In this document: in pieces, positions 7,572 through 15,995 of the stretch
Numbering within the stretch: position 1 is the first letter of the stretch
Layout of the letters: every line of letters starts with the position of its first letter
Made by a program: the position numbers and the translations under genes
Notes under the pieces: generated by a model
Seen by the model: only the letters and a program-made list of their open reading frames with translations
The model's database searches: none
Told to the model about the DNA's origin: nothing
DNA from: JBBECF01 sp040881945
Lineage (GTDB): Bacteria; Pseudomonadota; Alphaproteobacteria; Dongiales; Dongiaceae
Assembly (NCBI GenBank): GCA_040881945.1
Contig: JBBECF010000108.1
Span: 1-64,000, forward strand
Length of the DNA stretch: 64,000 nt
Reading direction: 5' to 3'

Positions 7572-8309
7572 TCAGTGGCCCGGATGCATCGCGTCGTGAA
7601 GATAGATGCAGGTAAGGATGGTGAAGACATAGGCCTGCAGGAAGGCGATGCCGATCTCCAGCCCGGTCAGCGCCACGATGAAGGCCAGCGGCGCCCAGCC
7701 GCCGAGGATGCCCAGCCCGACCACGAAGCCGCCGAACACCTTCAACATGGTGTGGCCGGCCAGCATGTTCGCGAACAGCCGCACCGACAGGCTGACCGGC
7801 CGGATCAGATAGGACAGCAGCTCGATGACCACCAGCAGCGGCAACAATGCGACCGGCACGCCCGACGGCACGAACAGCTTCAGGAACCGGGCCCCGTGCC
7901 GGATAAAGCCGATGACCGTGACGCCGAGGAACACGACGATCGCCAGTGCGAAGGTGACGATGATCTGGCTGGTGAAGGTGAAGCTATAGGGGATCATTCC
8001 GAGCAGATTGCCGAACAGGATGAACATGAACAGCGAGAAGACGAACGGGAAGTACCGCCGCCCCTCAGCCCCGACGTTGTCCCGGATCATCCCGGCGACG
8101 AACTCATAGCTGAGCTCGGCCAGCGATTGCCAGCGGTTCGGCACGAGCGAGTGCCCGCGCATGCTGAGCGTCAGGAACAGCGTGATCATCGCCACCGCGA
8201 TTGCCATGAACAGCGACGCGTTGGTGATCGACACGTCGATGCCGCCGATCTCCATCGGCACCAGACGCTTGATCGCGAACTGCTCGAGCGGGCCGTGCGC
8301 TTCCGCCAT
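7572..8309 (-). CDS. atpB: ATP synthase F0 subunit a
   Basis: Subunit a forms the proton half-channels beside the c ring. It is 245 aa with about six hydrophobic segments. The conserved arginine helix is visible as LIRPVSLSVRLFANMLAGH, in which the arginine of SVRLFAN is the catalytic one. NRWQSLAELSYEFV and the C-terminal FTILTCIYLHDAMHPGH are also typical. It follows atpI and precedes atpE, about 50 bases apart in each case. Confidence 0.97.
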   Translation of the reverse strand: MAEAHGPLEQFAIKRLVPMEIGGIDVSITNASLFMAIAVAMITLFLTLSMRGHSLVPNRWQSLAELSYEFVAGMIRDNVGAEGRRYFPFVFSLFMFILFGNLLGMIPYSFTFTSQIIVTFALAIVVFLGVTVIGFIRHGARFLKLFVPSGVPVALLPLLVVIELLSYLIRPVSLSVRLFANMLAGHTMLKVFGGFVVGLGILGGWAPLAFIVALTGLEIGIAFLQAYVFTILTCIYLHDAMHPGH

Positions 8310-8356
8310 CGTCGATCGCTACCTCTTCGCGCGGCGGTCGCGGCGCCGCCGTCCGT

Positions 8357-8683
8357 TCAACTGTCGTCCTTGGGGCCCTGGCGCTGCAACTCCCGCGCCG
8401 TGCGGAACACGCCCACGATCCCGGCGGCCGCGCCGAGAAAGAAGAACAGGATCATCATGAAGGGCGAGGTGCCGAACCACCGATCCAGGAACCACCCGAT
8501 GCCCCCTCCGATGACCAGTCCCGCCACGAGTTCGACCCCGACGCGCAACGCGAAACCGCTCGCCGCCTGCGCCGCCCCGCCGCGCGGCGACCCGCCACCG
8601 CGGCCCCGGGCCATCCGTTGGCGCAACGCGCGCAGCCGGGCGTCCAGGTCTTTTTTCGGCGGCGGGGAATCCTCGTCGGTCAT
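8357..8683 (-). CDS. atpI: AtpI-like F0 assembly protein
   Basis: First gene of the F0 operon, 108 aa. A charged, proline/arginine-rich N-terminal tail (about residues 1-40) precedes two membrane helices. The first contains VGVELVAGLVIGGGIGWFLD and the second FMMILFFFLGAAAGIVGVFR. The sequence and operon position match the small AtpI proteins that help c-ring assembly or Mg supply for ATP synthase. It is not a structural subunit of the finished enzyme. Confidence 0.88.
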   Translation of the reverse strand: MTDEDSPPPKKDLDARLRALRQRMARGRGGGSPRGGAAQAASGFALRVGVELVAGLVIGGGIGWFLDRWFGTSPFMMILFFFLGAAAGIVGVFRTARELQRQGPKDDS

Positions 8684-8742
8684 CGGTTGGACGCGCGGCC
8701 GGCACCCGCTCCCATCGCGCCGGCGGCGGGAAGCCGGCGCGA

Positions 8743-8772
8743 ACCATAGGTGCAGCCCGCCGACGCTGTCAA
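8743..8772 (-). promoter_or_regulatory. Putative sigma-70 promoter of the F0 ATP synthase operon
   Basis: Read on the minus strand, a perfect -35 TTGACA (8772-8767) is followed after 18 bases by TATGGT (8748-8743). It lies about 60 bases upstream of atpI, between atpI and the 3' end of smc. Placement and match are good for a housekeeping promoter. No mapping data are available. Confidence 0.5.
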
Positions 8773-8818
8773 GATTGAACGGGCGGCGGCGTCAGGGGCG
8801 AGGCGCGCGGCCGGCGGG

Positions 8819-11800
8819 TCAGGCGCTGGCGCGCATTTCGACGGCGGCCTGGAGGTCGACCGAAACGAGCCGCGAGACGCCCCGTTCGGACATCGTGACG
8901 CCGAACAGGCGGTCCATGCGGGCCATGGTCATGCGGTGGTGCGTGATCAGCAGGAACCGCGTCGCGGTGCCGTGCGCCAGTTCCTCGACCAGGGTGCAGA
9001 AGCGGTCGACGTTGGCGTCGTCGAGCGGCGCATCGACCTCGTCGAGCACGCAGACCGGCGCCGGGTTGGTCAGGAACACCGCGAACAGGAGCGCCAGCGC
9101 GGTCATCGCCTGCTCGCCGCCCGACAACAGCGACATCACCTGTAACCGCTTGCCGGGCGGGCTGGCCATGATCTCCAGGCCGGCTTCGAGCGGGTCGTCG
9201 GCGTCGGTCAGCTTCAACAGCGCTCGCCCGCCGCCGAACAGGCGGGTGAAGAGCTGCTCGAAATGGCCGTTGACCTGCGCGAAGGCGGCGAGCAGCCGCT
9301 CGCGCCCCTCGCGGTTCAGGCTGGCGATGCCCTGGCGCAGCCGGGCGATGGCGGCGGTCAGGTCGGCGCGCTCCGATTGCAGACTGGTGATTTGGCGGTC
9401 GAGCTCGGCTGCTTCCGCCTCGGCGCGCAGGTTGACCGGACCCATCGAATCGCGCTCGCGCAGCAGGCGCTGCAGCTTGGCTTCCAGGGCCTCGCGCGCC
9501 GGCGGCTCGGCGTCGGCCTCCAACCCGGCGACGTCCGGCACCGCGTCGGGCGCGCAGTCCAGGCGCTCGCGGATGCGGCCGCGTAGCGCCGTCGCCGCCT
9601 GTTCGCCCTGGGCCACGGCCGCCTCGGCGCGGATGCGGTGCTCGCGCGCCTCGGCCAGTCGCGCCTCGGCCGCCTTGAGCTCGCGGTCGGCCTCGGCGAG
9701 CCGCGTCTCGGCGGCGGCCAAGCGGTCCGCGGCTCCGCCCCGCGCCGCCGCCGCGGCGTCGATGCGGTCGAGCAGGGCGTGGCGCTGTTCGGCGATCTCG
9801 GCCGGGCGTCGCGCCAGGCGCTCGATCTCGGTCTCGGCGGCGCCGCGGCGGGCGGCGAAGGCCTCGAGCCGGTGGGCCGCGGCGGCGGCGCGTTCGGCCC
9901 AGGAGCGCCGCTCCTCGGCGATCGCCGCGCGGCGGACGGTGCGCGCCTCGGCCGCGCGCTGCAGACGGTCGTGGGCGCTCGCGCGCGCCATCGATTCCGC
10001 GCGCTGCTCGTTCAGGCGGGAGCGCAGCGCGGTTACCGCGGCGCGGTCGGCGTCGAGGTCGGACAGCGCCGCCCGACCCTGCCGCGCCGCCGTCAGCTCG
10101 CTCTCGACCTCGGCGAGGTCGACGGCCAGGTCGCCCGCCGCCGCCTGCGCTGCGGCCAGAAGCGAGGCGGTCGCCGTCGCGGCTTGCGCCGCCGCCGCAT
10201 GGCTCGCGCGCGCCTCGCCGAGCGTATCGTAGGCGGCCTGCTGCGACTGGCGCCGGGCGCGCTCGGCTTCGGCCGCCGCCAGCGCCGCCGCGTGGCCGGT
10301 GGCGAATTCCCGTTCGGCCGCGACCAGCGCGGCCTCGGCGCGTTCCAACTCGGGGCGCAGCGCGTCGAGGCGGCCGCGCTGGCGCAGCCGGGTCAGCGCC
10401 GCCGTCGGGGCGCCGGGCGCGACCGTGAAGCCGTCCCACCGCCACATGGCGCCGTCGCGGCTGACCAGCCTTTGCCCCTGGACCAGTTGACCGCGCAACC
10501 GGGCGCCCGCCGCGTCGTCGGCGACGACGCCGATCTGGCTCAGGCGGCGGGCCAGCGCCGGCACCCCCTCGACGTGCCGCGACAGCGGCTCCGTGCCGGC
10601 GGGCAACAGCGCCGCCGCCGCCGTCTCGGGCAGCAGTCGCCAATGCACCGGCGCCGCGTCATCGGCAGAGGCGACCAGATCGTCGCCGAGCGCCACGCCG
10701 AGCGCGGCCTCGAAACCGGGCGCCACGCGCAGCGCATCGACCAGCGGCGGCCAGCCCTCGGGCTCGACCCGGCCCTCGGGCTCGACCCGAGGGTCGGACC
10801 CGTCCGCCTTCGCGCTTAGGGGCGCGGCGGCGGCGAACATCGCGGCCAGGGCCTCGGCCTCGGCGGCGAGACGGGCATGCGCCGCCTGGGCCGCCTGCAA
10901 GCGCTCGCGCGCGGCGGCCGCGGCGGCGTCGGCGTCGAGCCGCGCCTGCTCGGTCTCGCGCGCCGCCGCCCGCGCCTGCTCGAGCGCGGAGTCGGCGACG
11001 CTCAGAATCTGGCGGGCGGCGGTCAGCGGGGCGTCGTTCCGCGTCGCCGCCTTCAGGCGCTGGCGCTCCGTCGCCGTCTCGTCCGCGCGCTGGCGCAGCC
11101 GGGCGATGCGCGTCTCCAGCTCGCCGATGCGCTGCGCCAGGGCGGCCGCGCGCGCTTCGCCGGCGGCCAGAAGTTGCGTCGACTCGGCCAAGGACGCCTC
11201 GGACTCCTCGACCGTCGCCCGGATGGCGACGAGCGCGCGCGCCGCGTCCTCGATGGCCGCCGGGTCGTCGGCGCCGTCGAGGCGCGTTAGCTCCTCCGCC
11301 AGGCGCGCCTCGCCCGCGGCGGCGTCGGCGCCCAGCGCCGTCTCGCGCCGGATGTCGTCGTCGAGCTGGGCGAGCCGCTGCGCCGCCTCGGCCCGGGCCG
11401 TCGCCACGCGGGCCTCCTCCTGGTCGAGGCCGTCGCGCGCCAGCGTCAGCCGCTGCAGCTCGGCGGCGGCGGCAACCTCGGCCTGGCGCAGGGCGGGGAG
11501 GTCGGCGGCGACCTCGCCCTGACGGGCGCCGGCGGCCGCGGCCTGGCCGGTAAGATCCGCCACCGCCGATTCGGCGGCGGCCAGGGTGATCGCGCTCTCC
11601 GCCAGCCGGGCGGTCGCCTCGACCCACTGCAAATGCAGCAGCGCCGCTTCGGTGCGGCGCAGGTGGTCGCTGAGTCCGCGATAACGCGCGGCCTGACGCG
11701 CCTGCTTCTTCAGCGCCTGGTGCTGGCTCTCCAGCGTGACGATGACGTCGTCGAGCCGCGCCAGATTGGCTTCGGCGGCATGCAGGCGCAGCTCCGCCTC

Positions 11801-12337
11801 GTGCCGGCGCGAATGCAGGCCGGTGATGCCGGCGGCTTCCTCGAGCAGGGCGCGCCGGTCGGTCGGCTTGGCGTTGATCAGGGCGCCGACCCGGCCCTGG
11901 CTGACCAGGGCCGTCGAATGGGCGCCGGTGGCGGCGTCGGCGAACAGGAGCTGGACGTCGCGGGCGCGCACCTCCTTGCCGTTCACCCGATAGGCGGAGC
12001 CGCTGCCCCGCTCGATGCGCCGCACTACTTCCAGCTCGCCGAATTCATTGAACTGGGCGGGGACGTTGCGCGTCGCGTTGTCGAGCGTCAGCACCACCTC
12101 GGCGACGTTGCGCGCCGGCCGGCTGACGCTGCCGCCGAAGATGACGTCGTCCATCTCGCCGCCGCGCATGCGCTTGGCCGAGGTCTCGCCCATCGCCCAG
12201 CGCAGCGCCTCGACCAGGTTCGACTTGCCGCAACCGTTCGGCCCGACGATGCCGGTCAGGCCGGGCGCGATCGGCACCTCGGTGGGATCGACGAAGGACT
12301 TGAAGCCGGTCAGCCGGAGTTTCGTGAAATGAACCAA
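8819..12337 (-). CDS. smc: Chromosome segregation ATPase SMC
   Basis: SMC condenses and segregates the chromosome with ScpA and ScpB. The 1172-aa chain has the full architecture. The N-terminal Walker A is GPNGCGKSNLVEALRW (about residues 32-47). Two long coiled coils flank a hinge at about 510-660, and the C-terminal part has LSGGEQAMTALALLF and Walker B VCVLDEVDAPLDD. Just before the hinge, about 13 extra residues (PRVEPEGRVEPEG, about 515-528) come from a palindromic DNA insert. The frame is kept. The gene follows the DsbA-like gene by about 21 bases and is probably co-transcribed with it and the DUF721 gene. Confidence 0.97.
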   Translation of the reverse strand: MVHFTKLRLTGFKSFVDPTEVPIAPGLTGIVGPNGCGKSNLVEALRWAMGETSAKRMRGGEMDDVIFGGSVSRPARNVAEVVLTLDNATRNVPAQFNEFGELEVVRRIERGSGSAYRVNGKEVRARDVQLLFADAATGAHSTALVSQGRVGALINAKPTDRRALLEEAAGITGLHSRRHEAELRLHAAEANLARLDDVIVTLESQHQALKKQARQAARYRGLSDHLRRTEAALLHLQWVEATARLAESAITLAAAESAVADLTGQAAAAGARQGEVAADLPALRQAEVAAAAELQRLTLARDGLDQEEARVATARAEAAQRLAQLDDDIRRETALGADAAAGEARLAEELTRLDGADDPAAIEDAARALVAIRATVEESEASLAESTQLLAAGEARAAALAQRIGELETRIARLRQRADETATERQRLKAATRNDAPLTAARQILSVADSALEQARAAARETEQARLDADAAAAAARERLQAAQAAHARLAAEAEALAAMFAAAAPLSAKADGSDPRVEPEGRVEPEGWPPLVDALRVAPGFEAALGVALGDDLVASADDAAPVHWRLLPETAAAALLPAGTEPLSRHVEGVPALARRLSQIGVVADDAAGARLRGQLVQGQRLVSRDGAMWRWDGFTVAPGAPTAALTRLRQRGRLDALRPELERAEAALVAAEREFATGHAAALAAAEAERARRQSQQAAYDTLGEARASHAAAAQAATATASLLAAAQAAAGDLAVDLAEVESELTAARQGRAALSDLDADRAAVTALRSRLNEQRAESMARASAHDRLQRAAEARTVRRAAIAEERRSWAERAAAAAHRLEAFAARRGAAETEIERLARRPAEIAEQRHALLDRIDAAAAARGGAADRLAAAETRLAEADRELKAAEARLAEAREHRIRAEAAVAQGEQAATALRGRIRERLDCAPDAVPDVAGLEADAEPPAREALEAKLQRLLRERDSMGPVNLRAEAEAAELDRQITSLQSERADLTAAIARLRQGIASLNREGRERLLAAFAQVNGHFEQLFTRLFGGGRALLKLTDADDPLEAGLEIMASPPGKRLQVMSLLSGGEQAMTALALLFAVFLTNPAPVCVLDEVDAPLDDANVDRFCTLVEELAHGTATRFLLITHHRMTMARMDRLFGVTMSERGVSRLVSVDLQAAVEMRASA
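10755..10793. repeat. Palindromic tandem insert inside smc
   Basis: An 18-base unit, CCCTCGGGCTCGACCCGG, is repeated directly with one change (10755-10772, 10773-10790). The unit and its edge form an inverted repeat CCCTCGGG-CTCGA-CCCGAGGG (10773-10793). The arms resemble the CCTCGGGCTTGACCCGAGG palindromes that are scattered in many alphaproteobacterial genomes; this likeness is from memory. Here it is translated as part of SMC at the hinge border, where a variable loop would tolerate it. Confidence 0.75.
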
Positions 12338-12358
12338 TCCGCGCTCCGAGGCGATGGG

Positions 12359-13036
12359 TCAGGACTTCGGCGCCAGGCCCTTGACGATCTTCTCGACGTC
12401 CTCGAACGCCAGGGCCCCGCTGTGCTTCTCGCCGTTGATGATGAAGGTGGGCGTCGAGCGGACGTCGAATCCGGCCTGCGCCTCCTGGTAGCCGACGGCG
12501 ATGCGATCGACCCGCGCCTGATCGGTCATGCAGCCGTCGATCGTCGCCTGGCTCATCCCCGCCGTGCGGCCGATCTGGGCAAGCGCGCCGGCCGGGTCGG
12601 TCGATTCGGCCCAGTCGGACTGGGTGCGGAACAGCACATCGAGAAGGCTGAAATAGCGCTCGTCGGGCGCGCATCGCGCCAACAGCGCGGCGCGCAGCGC
12701 CACCTGATCGAGCGGGAAGTCGCGATAGACCAGGCGCACGAGCCCCTTGTCGATGAACTCGGACTTGATGCGCGGCAGGCTGATCATGTGGAACGAGGCG
12801 CAATGCGGGCAGGTCAGCGAGGCGTACTCGATCATCGTGACCGGCGCCTCGGGGCTGCCGAGAATCTTGTCGTCCGCATGAATTTCCGGCAGCCCGGCCT
12901 GCGTCGGCGCCGCCGGCGGCGATGTCTCGACGGCCGGTTCGATCGCCGGCGGTGTCAGAAATTGGTACCCGATCGCCGCCGCGACCATGATCGCGGCGAC
13001 CGCGGCCACGCCGATCCAGACCTTGCGCACCGGCAC
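12359..13036 (-). CDS. DsbA-family thiol:disulfide oxidoreductase
   Basis: A 225-aa periplasmic thioredoxin-fold protein. An N-terminal signal/anchor helix (about residues 7-25) is followed by a proline-rich linker. The active site CPHC is at residues 76-79 in YASLTCPHCASFH, and the cis-proline loop STPTFIING is near residue 188. This layout matches the DsbA/DsbG-like (BdbD-like) proteins that oxidise or shuffle disulfides in exported proteins. It lies between the DUF721 gene and smc, an arrangement common in Rhodospirillales. CPHC favours an oxidising role, but this is not proof. Confidence 0.9.
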   Translation of the reverse strand: MPVRKVWIGVAAVAAIMVAAAIGYQFLTPPAIEPAVETSPPAAPTQAGLPEIHADDKILGSPEAPVTMIEYASLTCPHCASFHMISLPRIKSEFIDKGLVRLVYRDFPLDQVALRAALLARCAPDERYFSLLDVLFRTQSDWAESTDPAGALAQIGRTAGMSQATIDGCMTDQARVDRIAVGYQEAQAGFDVRSTPTFIINGEKHSGALAFEDVEKIVKGLAPKS

Positions 13037-13151
13037 TCTCCGCTTGCCCCGGGACGTTGCGCCGGCGCCGCGACGGCGGCGCTGACGCAGGCTCGCTTGT
13101 CGCAGGATTCGGCGCCGCGCGCAATCCCCTGATGCTGTTGGCGGGCGCGGT

Positions 13152-13661
13152 TCACCGCGGCGCTGTGCGCCGCAGCGCCCGGCCGAGCCCGGCGAGCGCG
13201 CGACGCAGCAATTCGTCGGGCACGGCGGCCACGTCGCCGGCCAGCGCCGCTTCCTCGGCCGGATCGAGCGGGCGGGCGGGCGGCGCTGGGCGGCGGCCGG
13301 CGTCGAGGTTCGGCAGCGGTCCCTGTCGGATCTTCAGCCGCGTCACCGCGCCATAGCCGAGATAGCCGTTGACGCGCTCGATGACGAGCGGCTCGAGATG
13401 CTGCAATTCGAGCGCGAGCGCGCCCGCCACCTGCACGTGCAGCGTGCCGTTGCGCCGTTGCCCGGGCGGATAGGCGATCTTGATCGGGGCGCTGCGGGCG
13501 GCGATTTCCGGCCCGACGACGGCCGCCCAGTCGGTGACGATGCCGCCCGCGGCGAAGCCGCGCCGGCCGAAGGCGCGGCGGACCAGCGGCGGCAACGCGG
13601 CGGCGAGCGCGCGCATCGCCCCGCGACGTTCGCCGGCGGGCGTCGGCCGGGTCTTGTCCAT
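13152..13661 (-). CDS. DUF721 (DciA-like) protein
   Basis: A 169-aa protein of the DUF721 family. The conserved core spans about residues 20-110 and includes VTDWAAVVGPEIAARSAPI followed by GTLHVQVAGALALELQHLEP. This is the KH-like domain found in DciA, the replicative-helicase loader partner of bacteria lacking DnaC. The C-terminal third is a proline/alanine-rich tail of low complexity. It is divergent from mutY (71 bases between starts) and leads into the DsbA-like and smc genes. A DciA role is inference from family and not visible directly. Confidence 0.82.
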   Translation of the reverse strand: MDKTRPTPAGERRGAMRALAAALPPLVRRAFGRRGFAAGGIVTDWAAVVGPEIAARSAPIKIAYPPGQRRNGTLHVQVAGALALELQHLEPLVIERVNGYLGYGAVTRLKIRQGPLPNLDAGRRPAPPARPLDPAEEAALAGDVAAVPDELLRRALAGLGRALRRTAPR

Positions 13662-13732
13662 GTCGTCTCTCCCCGCCGGCCGCGCGGACCGACTCCACAG
13701 CGCCGCGCGGACCGGCCATTGTAGGCGCCGAC

Positions 13733-14872
13733 ATGGCTTCGCTCCAGCGCAACGATCCGCGCCGCCTCGCGCGCCGCCTGCTCGCCTGGTACGATCGGCA
13801 CGGCCGCGTCCTGCCCTGGCGCGCGCCGCCGGCCCTGGCTGCGCCGAAGGCGGCTTCGCCGAGGCGAGGCCGGACGCCGGACCCCTACGCCGTTTGGCTC
13901 AGCGAGATCATGTTGCAGCAAACGACGACCGCGACGGTCGGCCCGTATTTCCGCGCCTTCCTGAAGCGCTGGCCGACGGTGCGGGCGCTGGCCGCTGCCG
14001 ACCTCGACGAGGTGCTGCACGCCTGGGCCGGCCTCGGCTATTACGCGCGCGCCCGCAACCTGCATGCCTGCGCCCGCGAAGTTGCCGCCGCCGGCGGCTT
14101 TCCCGAAACGGAAACGGCGCTGCGCCGGCTGCCCGGCATCGGGCCCTACACCGCCGCCGCCGTCGCCGCCATCGCCTTCGGCCGGCCGGCCACGGTCGTC
14201 GATGGCAATGTCGAGCGGGTGATCGCCCGCCTGCACGCCGTTGCAACGCCGCTGCCCGCGGCCAAGCCCGAGCTGCGCCGGCTGGCGGCGCGGCTGACGC
14301 CGGCCCAGCGGCCCGGCGACTACGCCCAGGCGATCATGGACCTCGGCGCCACGGTCTGCCTGCCGCGCCGGCCGCGATGCCCGATCTGCCCTTGGGGCCA
14401 GGCCTGTGCCGCGCGGGCCGCCGGAACCGCCGCGGCGCTGCCGGCGCGGGCGCCAAGAACGACCAAGCCGAAGCGCCACGGCGTCGCCTTCTGGACGGTG
14501 CGGCGCGACGGCGCCGTGCTGCTGCGCCGGCGGCCCGAGCGCGGCCTGCTCGGCGGCATGATCGAGGTGCCGTCGACGGCGTGGCGGGAAGCGCCCTGGA
14601 CGGCGGCCGAAGCGGCAAAGGCCGCGCCGGTCAATGCGCGCTGGCGGCCGCTCGCCGGCGTGGTGCGCCACGGCTTCACGCATTTCGACCTGGAGATCGC
14701 GCTGCTGGTCGGCCGCGCGCGGGCCGGCAAGGCCGACGGTCTATGGTGTCCGATTGACCGGCTTTCCGAACACGCCCTGCCGACGCTGATGAAGAAGATC
14801 GTCGGTCATGCGCTGGCCGCTCCCGCCTTCGCGAAGCCCGCTCCGGCGGGCGAAGGAAGGTCGCGCGCTTGA
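13733..14872 (+). CDS. mutY: A/G-specific adenine DNA glycosylase MutY
   Basis: MutY removes adenine mispaired with 8-oxoguanine. It is 379 aa. The catalytic glutamate is in WLSEIMLQQTT (near residue 55) and the helix-hairpin-helix is LPGIGPYTAAAVAAIAF. The catalytic aspartate is in VVDGNVERV. The 4Fe-4S ligands fit C-X6-C-X2-C-X5-C in CLPRRPRCPICPWGQAC. A C-terminal Nudix-like domain (about 250-350) reads the opposing base. Two repeat-derived pieces are carried in frame: PALAAPKAASPRRG (about residues 33-46), splitting the usual LPWR...DPYxVWLSE block, and a tail AFAKPAPAGEG at the C-terminus. Neither touches a catalytic motif. Confidence 0.96.
   Translation: MASLQRNDPRRLARRLLAWYDRHGRVLPWRAPPALAAPKAASPRRGRTPDPYAVWLSEIMLQQTTTATVGPYFRAFLKRWPTVRALAAADLDEVLHAWAGLGYYARARNLHACAREVAAAGGFPETETALRRLPGIGPYTAAAVAAIAFGRPATVVDGNVERVIARLHAVATPLPAAKPELRRLAARLTPAQRPGDYAQAIMDLGATVCLPRRPRCPICPWGQACAARAAGTAAALPARAPRTTKPKRHGVAFWTVRRDGAVLLRRRPERGLLGGMIEVPSTAWREAPWTAAEAAKAAPVNARWRPLAGVVRHGFTHFDLEIALLVGRARAGKADGLWCPIDRLSEHALPTLMKKIVGHALAAPAFAKPAPAGEGRSRA
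13829..13868 (-). repeat. Six-frame-open palindromic element, short form, copy 1 (in mutY)
   Basis: A 40-bp copy. On the minus strand it begins CTCGCCTCGGCGAAGCCGCC and ends CAGCCAGGGCCGG. It matches the copy at 36942-36981 at 37 of 40 positions. It lies antisense to mutY and is translated as PALAAPKAASPRRG. No stop codon occurs in any of its six frames. Confidence 0.85.
14822..14860 (+). repeat. Related hairpin repeat at the 3' end of mutY
   Basis: The stretch begins CCCGCCTTCGCGAAGCCCGC and ends GGCGGGCGAAGGAAGG, with arms CCTTCGC and GCGAAGG. Its first half is similar to the five-copy element (CGCC..GCGAAGCC..CGGCG) but the second half differs, so it may be a sister family. It encodes the last residues of MutY (AFAKPAPAGEGRSRA) and may have supplied a new C-terminus. 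Confidence 0.5.
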
Positions 14873-14922
14873 CCGGCCGCCTTTGGCCGACTATGAGCGG
14901 AGACCTTCAAGGAACGCGCCCG

Positions 14923-15690
14923 ATGCCGAAGGCCGAGTCCATCGATCTGTTCGACGCCGGTCCCGCCGGCGTTGCGCGCAGCGTCGTCCGGCCCAACAAA
15001 AAGTCGGTTTACGGCAACGGGCGGGACATCGTTCAGCCGGACGTCGCCGTGCCGCCCGGTCTGAGGCTTGACGACCGCAACAAGTGCGACGGCCTGTCGT
15101 TCCTGTGCGAGCTTCAGTCGGACGGCTTCCCGCTCTGCGTCTTCGATCCGCAATACCGGGGCATCCTCGACCGTCAGGGCTACGGCAACGAGGGCGAGCG
15201 TCAGCGCGCGCGATCCGAATTGCGTCAGATGTCGGAAGCCGAGATCAGGCGGTTCCTGCGCGAGATCGACCGCGTGCTCATGCCGACCGGCCACCTGCTT
15301 TTTTGGACGGACAAGTTCCATCTCTGCACCGGCCTCGGCCCGTGGCTCGATAGGACCAATCTGGACATTGTCGATCTGATCGTCTGGAACAAATTGCGCA
15401 TGGGCATGGGCTACCGGAGCCGCCGCGTCAGCGAATACTTGGTGATCATGCAGAAGGCGCCGCGCCGCGCCAAGGGCGTCTGGGCGGTGCACGACATTCC
15501 CGACGTCTGGGACGAGAAGGCGACGAACCGCGGCGCGCACGCAAAGCCGATCGCCTTGCAGGGCCGCCTGATCGAAGCCCTGACGAATGCGCGGGACATG
15601 GTGATCGACCCGGCGGCGGGCAGTTACTCCGTATTGCAGGCCTGCCGGCAGACGAACCGGCGCTTCCTCGGTTGCGACGTCGCGGGGTAG
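14923..15690 (+). CDS. Orphan site-specific DNA methyltransferase (N6/N4 type)
   Basis: A 255-aa DNA amino-methyltransferase. The target-binding motif IV appears as FDPQYRGILD (about residue 77), with Q in place of the second proline of DPPY. The AdoMet-binding motif I appears late as DPAAGSYSVLQAC, so the motif order is the beta class. Intervening blocks include HLLFWTDKFHLC and VWNKLRMGMGYRSRRVSEYL. I recall DPQY proteins of this kind as a recognisable family, often near prophages. No restriction endonuclease gene is adjacent. Start choice is uncertain: ATG 14923 has a GGAA about 9 bases upstream; ATG 14893 or TTG 14869 (overlapping the mutY stop) are alternatives. Confidence 0.8.
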   Translation: MPKAESIDLFDAGPAGVARSVVRPNKKSVYGNGRDIVQPDVAVPPGLRLDDRNKCDGLSFLCELQSDGFPLCVFDPQYRGILDRQGYGNEGERQRARSELRQMSEAEIRRFLREIDRVLMPTGHLLFWTDKFHLCTGLGPWLDRTNLDIVDLIVWNKLRMGMGYRSRRVSEYLVIMQKAPRRAKGVWAVHDIPDVWDEKATNRGAHAKPIALQGRLIEALTNARDMVIDPAAGSYSVLQACRQTNRRFLGCDVAG

Positions 15691-15701
15691 CGGACCGGAC
15701 A

Positions 15702-15995
15702 CTATGCGGCGGGGCGCCGGACCCTGGCCGAAATCTCGGCGCCGCGCTCGCGCGCGACGCGGGCGAGGTCATATTGCGCCTGGAGGTCCAGCCAGAACTG
15801 CGGGCTGTTGCCGAAATACAGCCCCAGCCGGAACGCGGTATCGGCGGTAATGGAGCGGCGGCCGTTCAGGATGTCGGTGATCCGCCCGGACGGCACGTCG
15901 AGATCGATCGCCAGCCGGTTGGCGCTCAGTTTGCGCGCGGCAAGTTCCCGTCTGAGCAGGCGGCCGGGGTGAGCGAGAGCGGGCATCGGCGTCAT
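15702..15995 (-). CDS. higA: HigA-family antitoxin
   Basis: A 97-aa XRE-type antitoxin. The helix-turn-helix is at about residues 22-62 (LSANRLAIDLDVPSGRITDI, then LNGRRSITADTAFRLGLYFG), followed by FWLDLQAQYDL, the standard HigA tail. It binds and neutralises HigB and represses the operon. The ATG overlaps the higB stop (ATGA at 15995-15992), so toxin and antitoxin are coupled, in the toxin-first order normal for higBA. It is convergent with the methyltransferase gene, 11 bases away. Confidence 0.93.
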   Translation of the reverse strand: MTPMPALAHPGRLLRRELAARKLSANRLAIDLDVPSGRITDILNGRRSITADTAFRLGLYFGNSPQFWLDLQAQYDLARVARERGAEISARVRRPAA

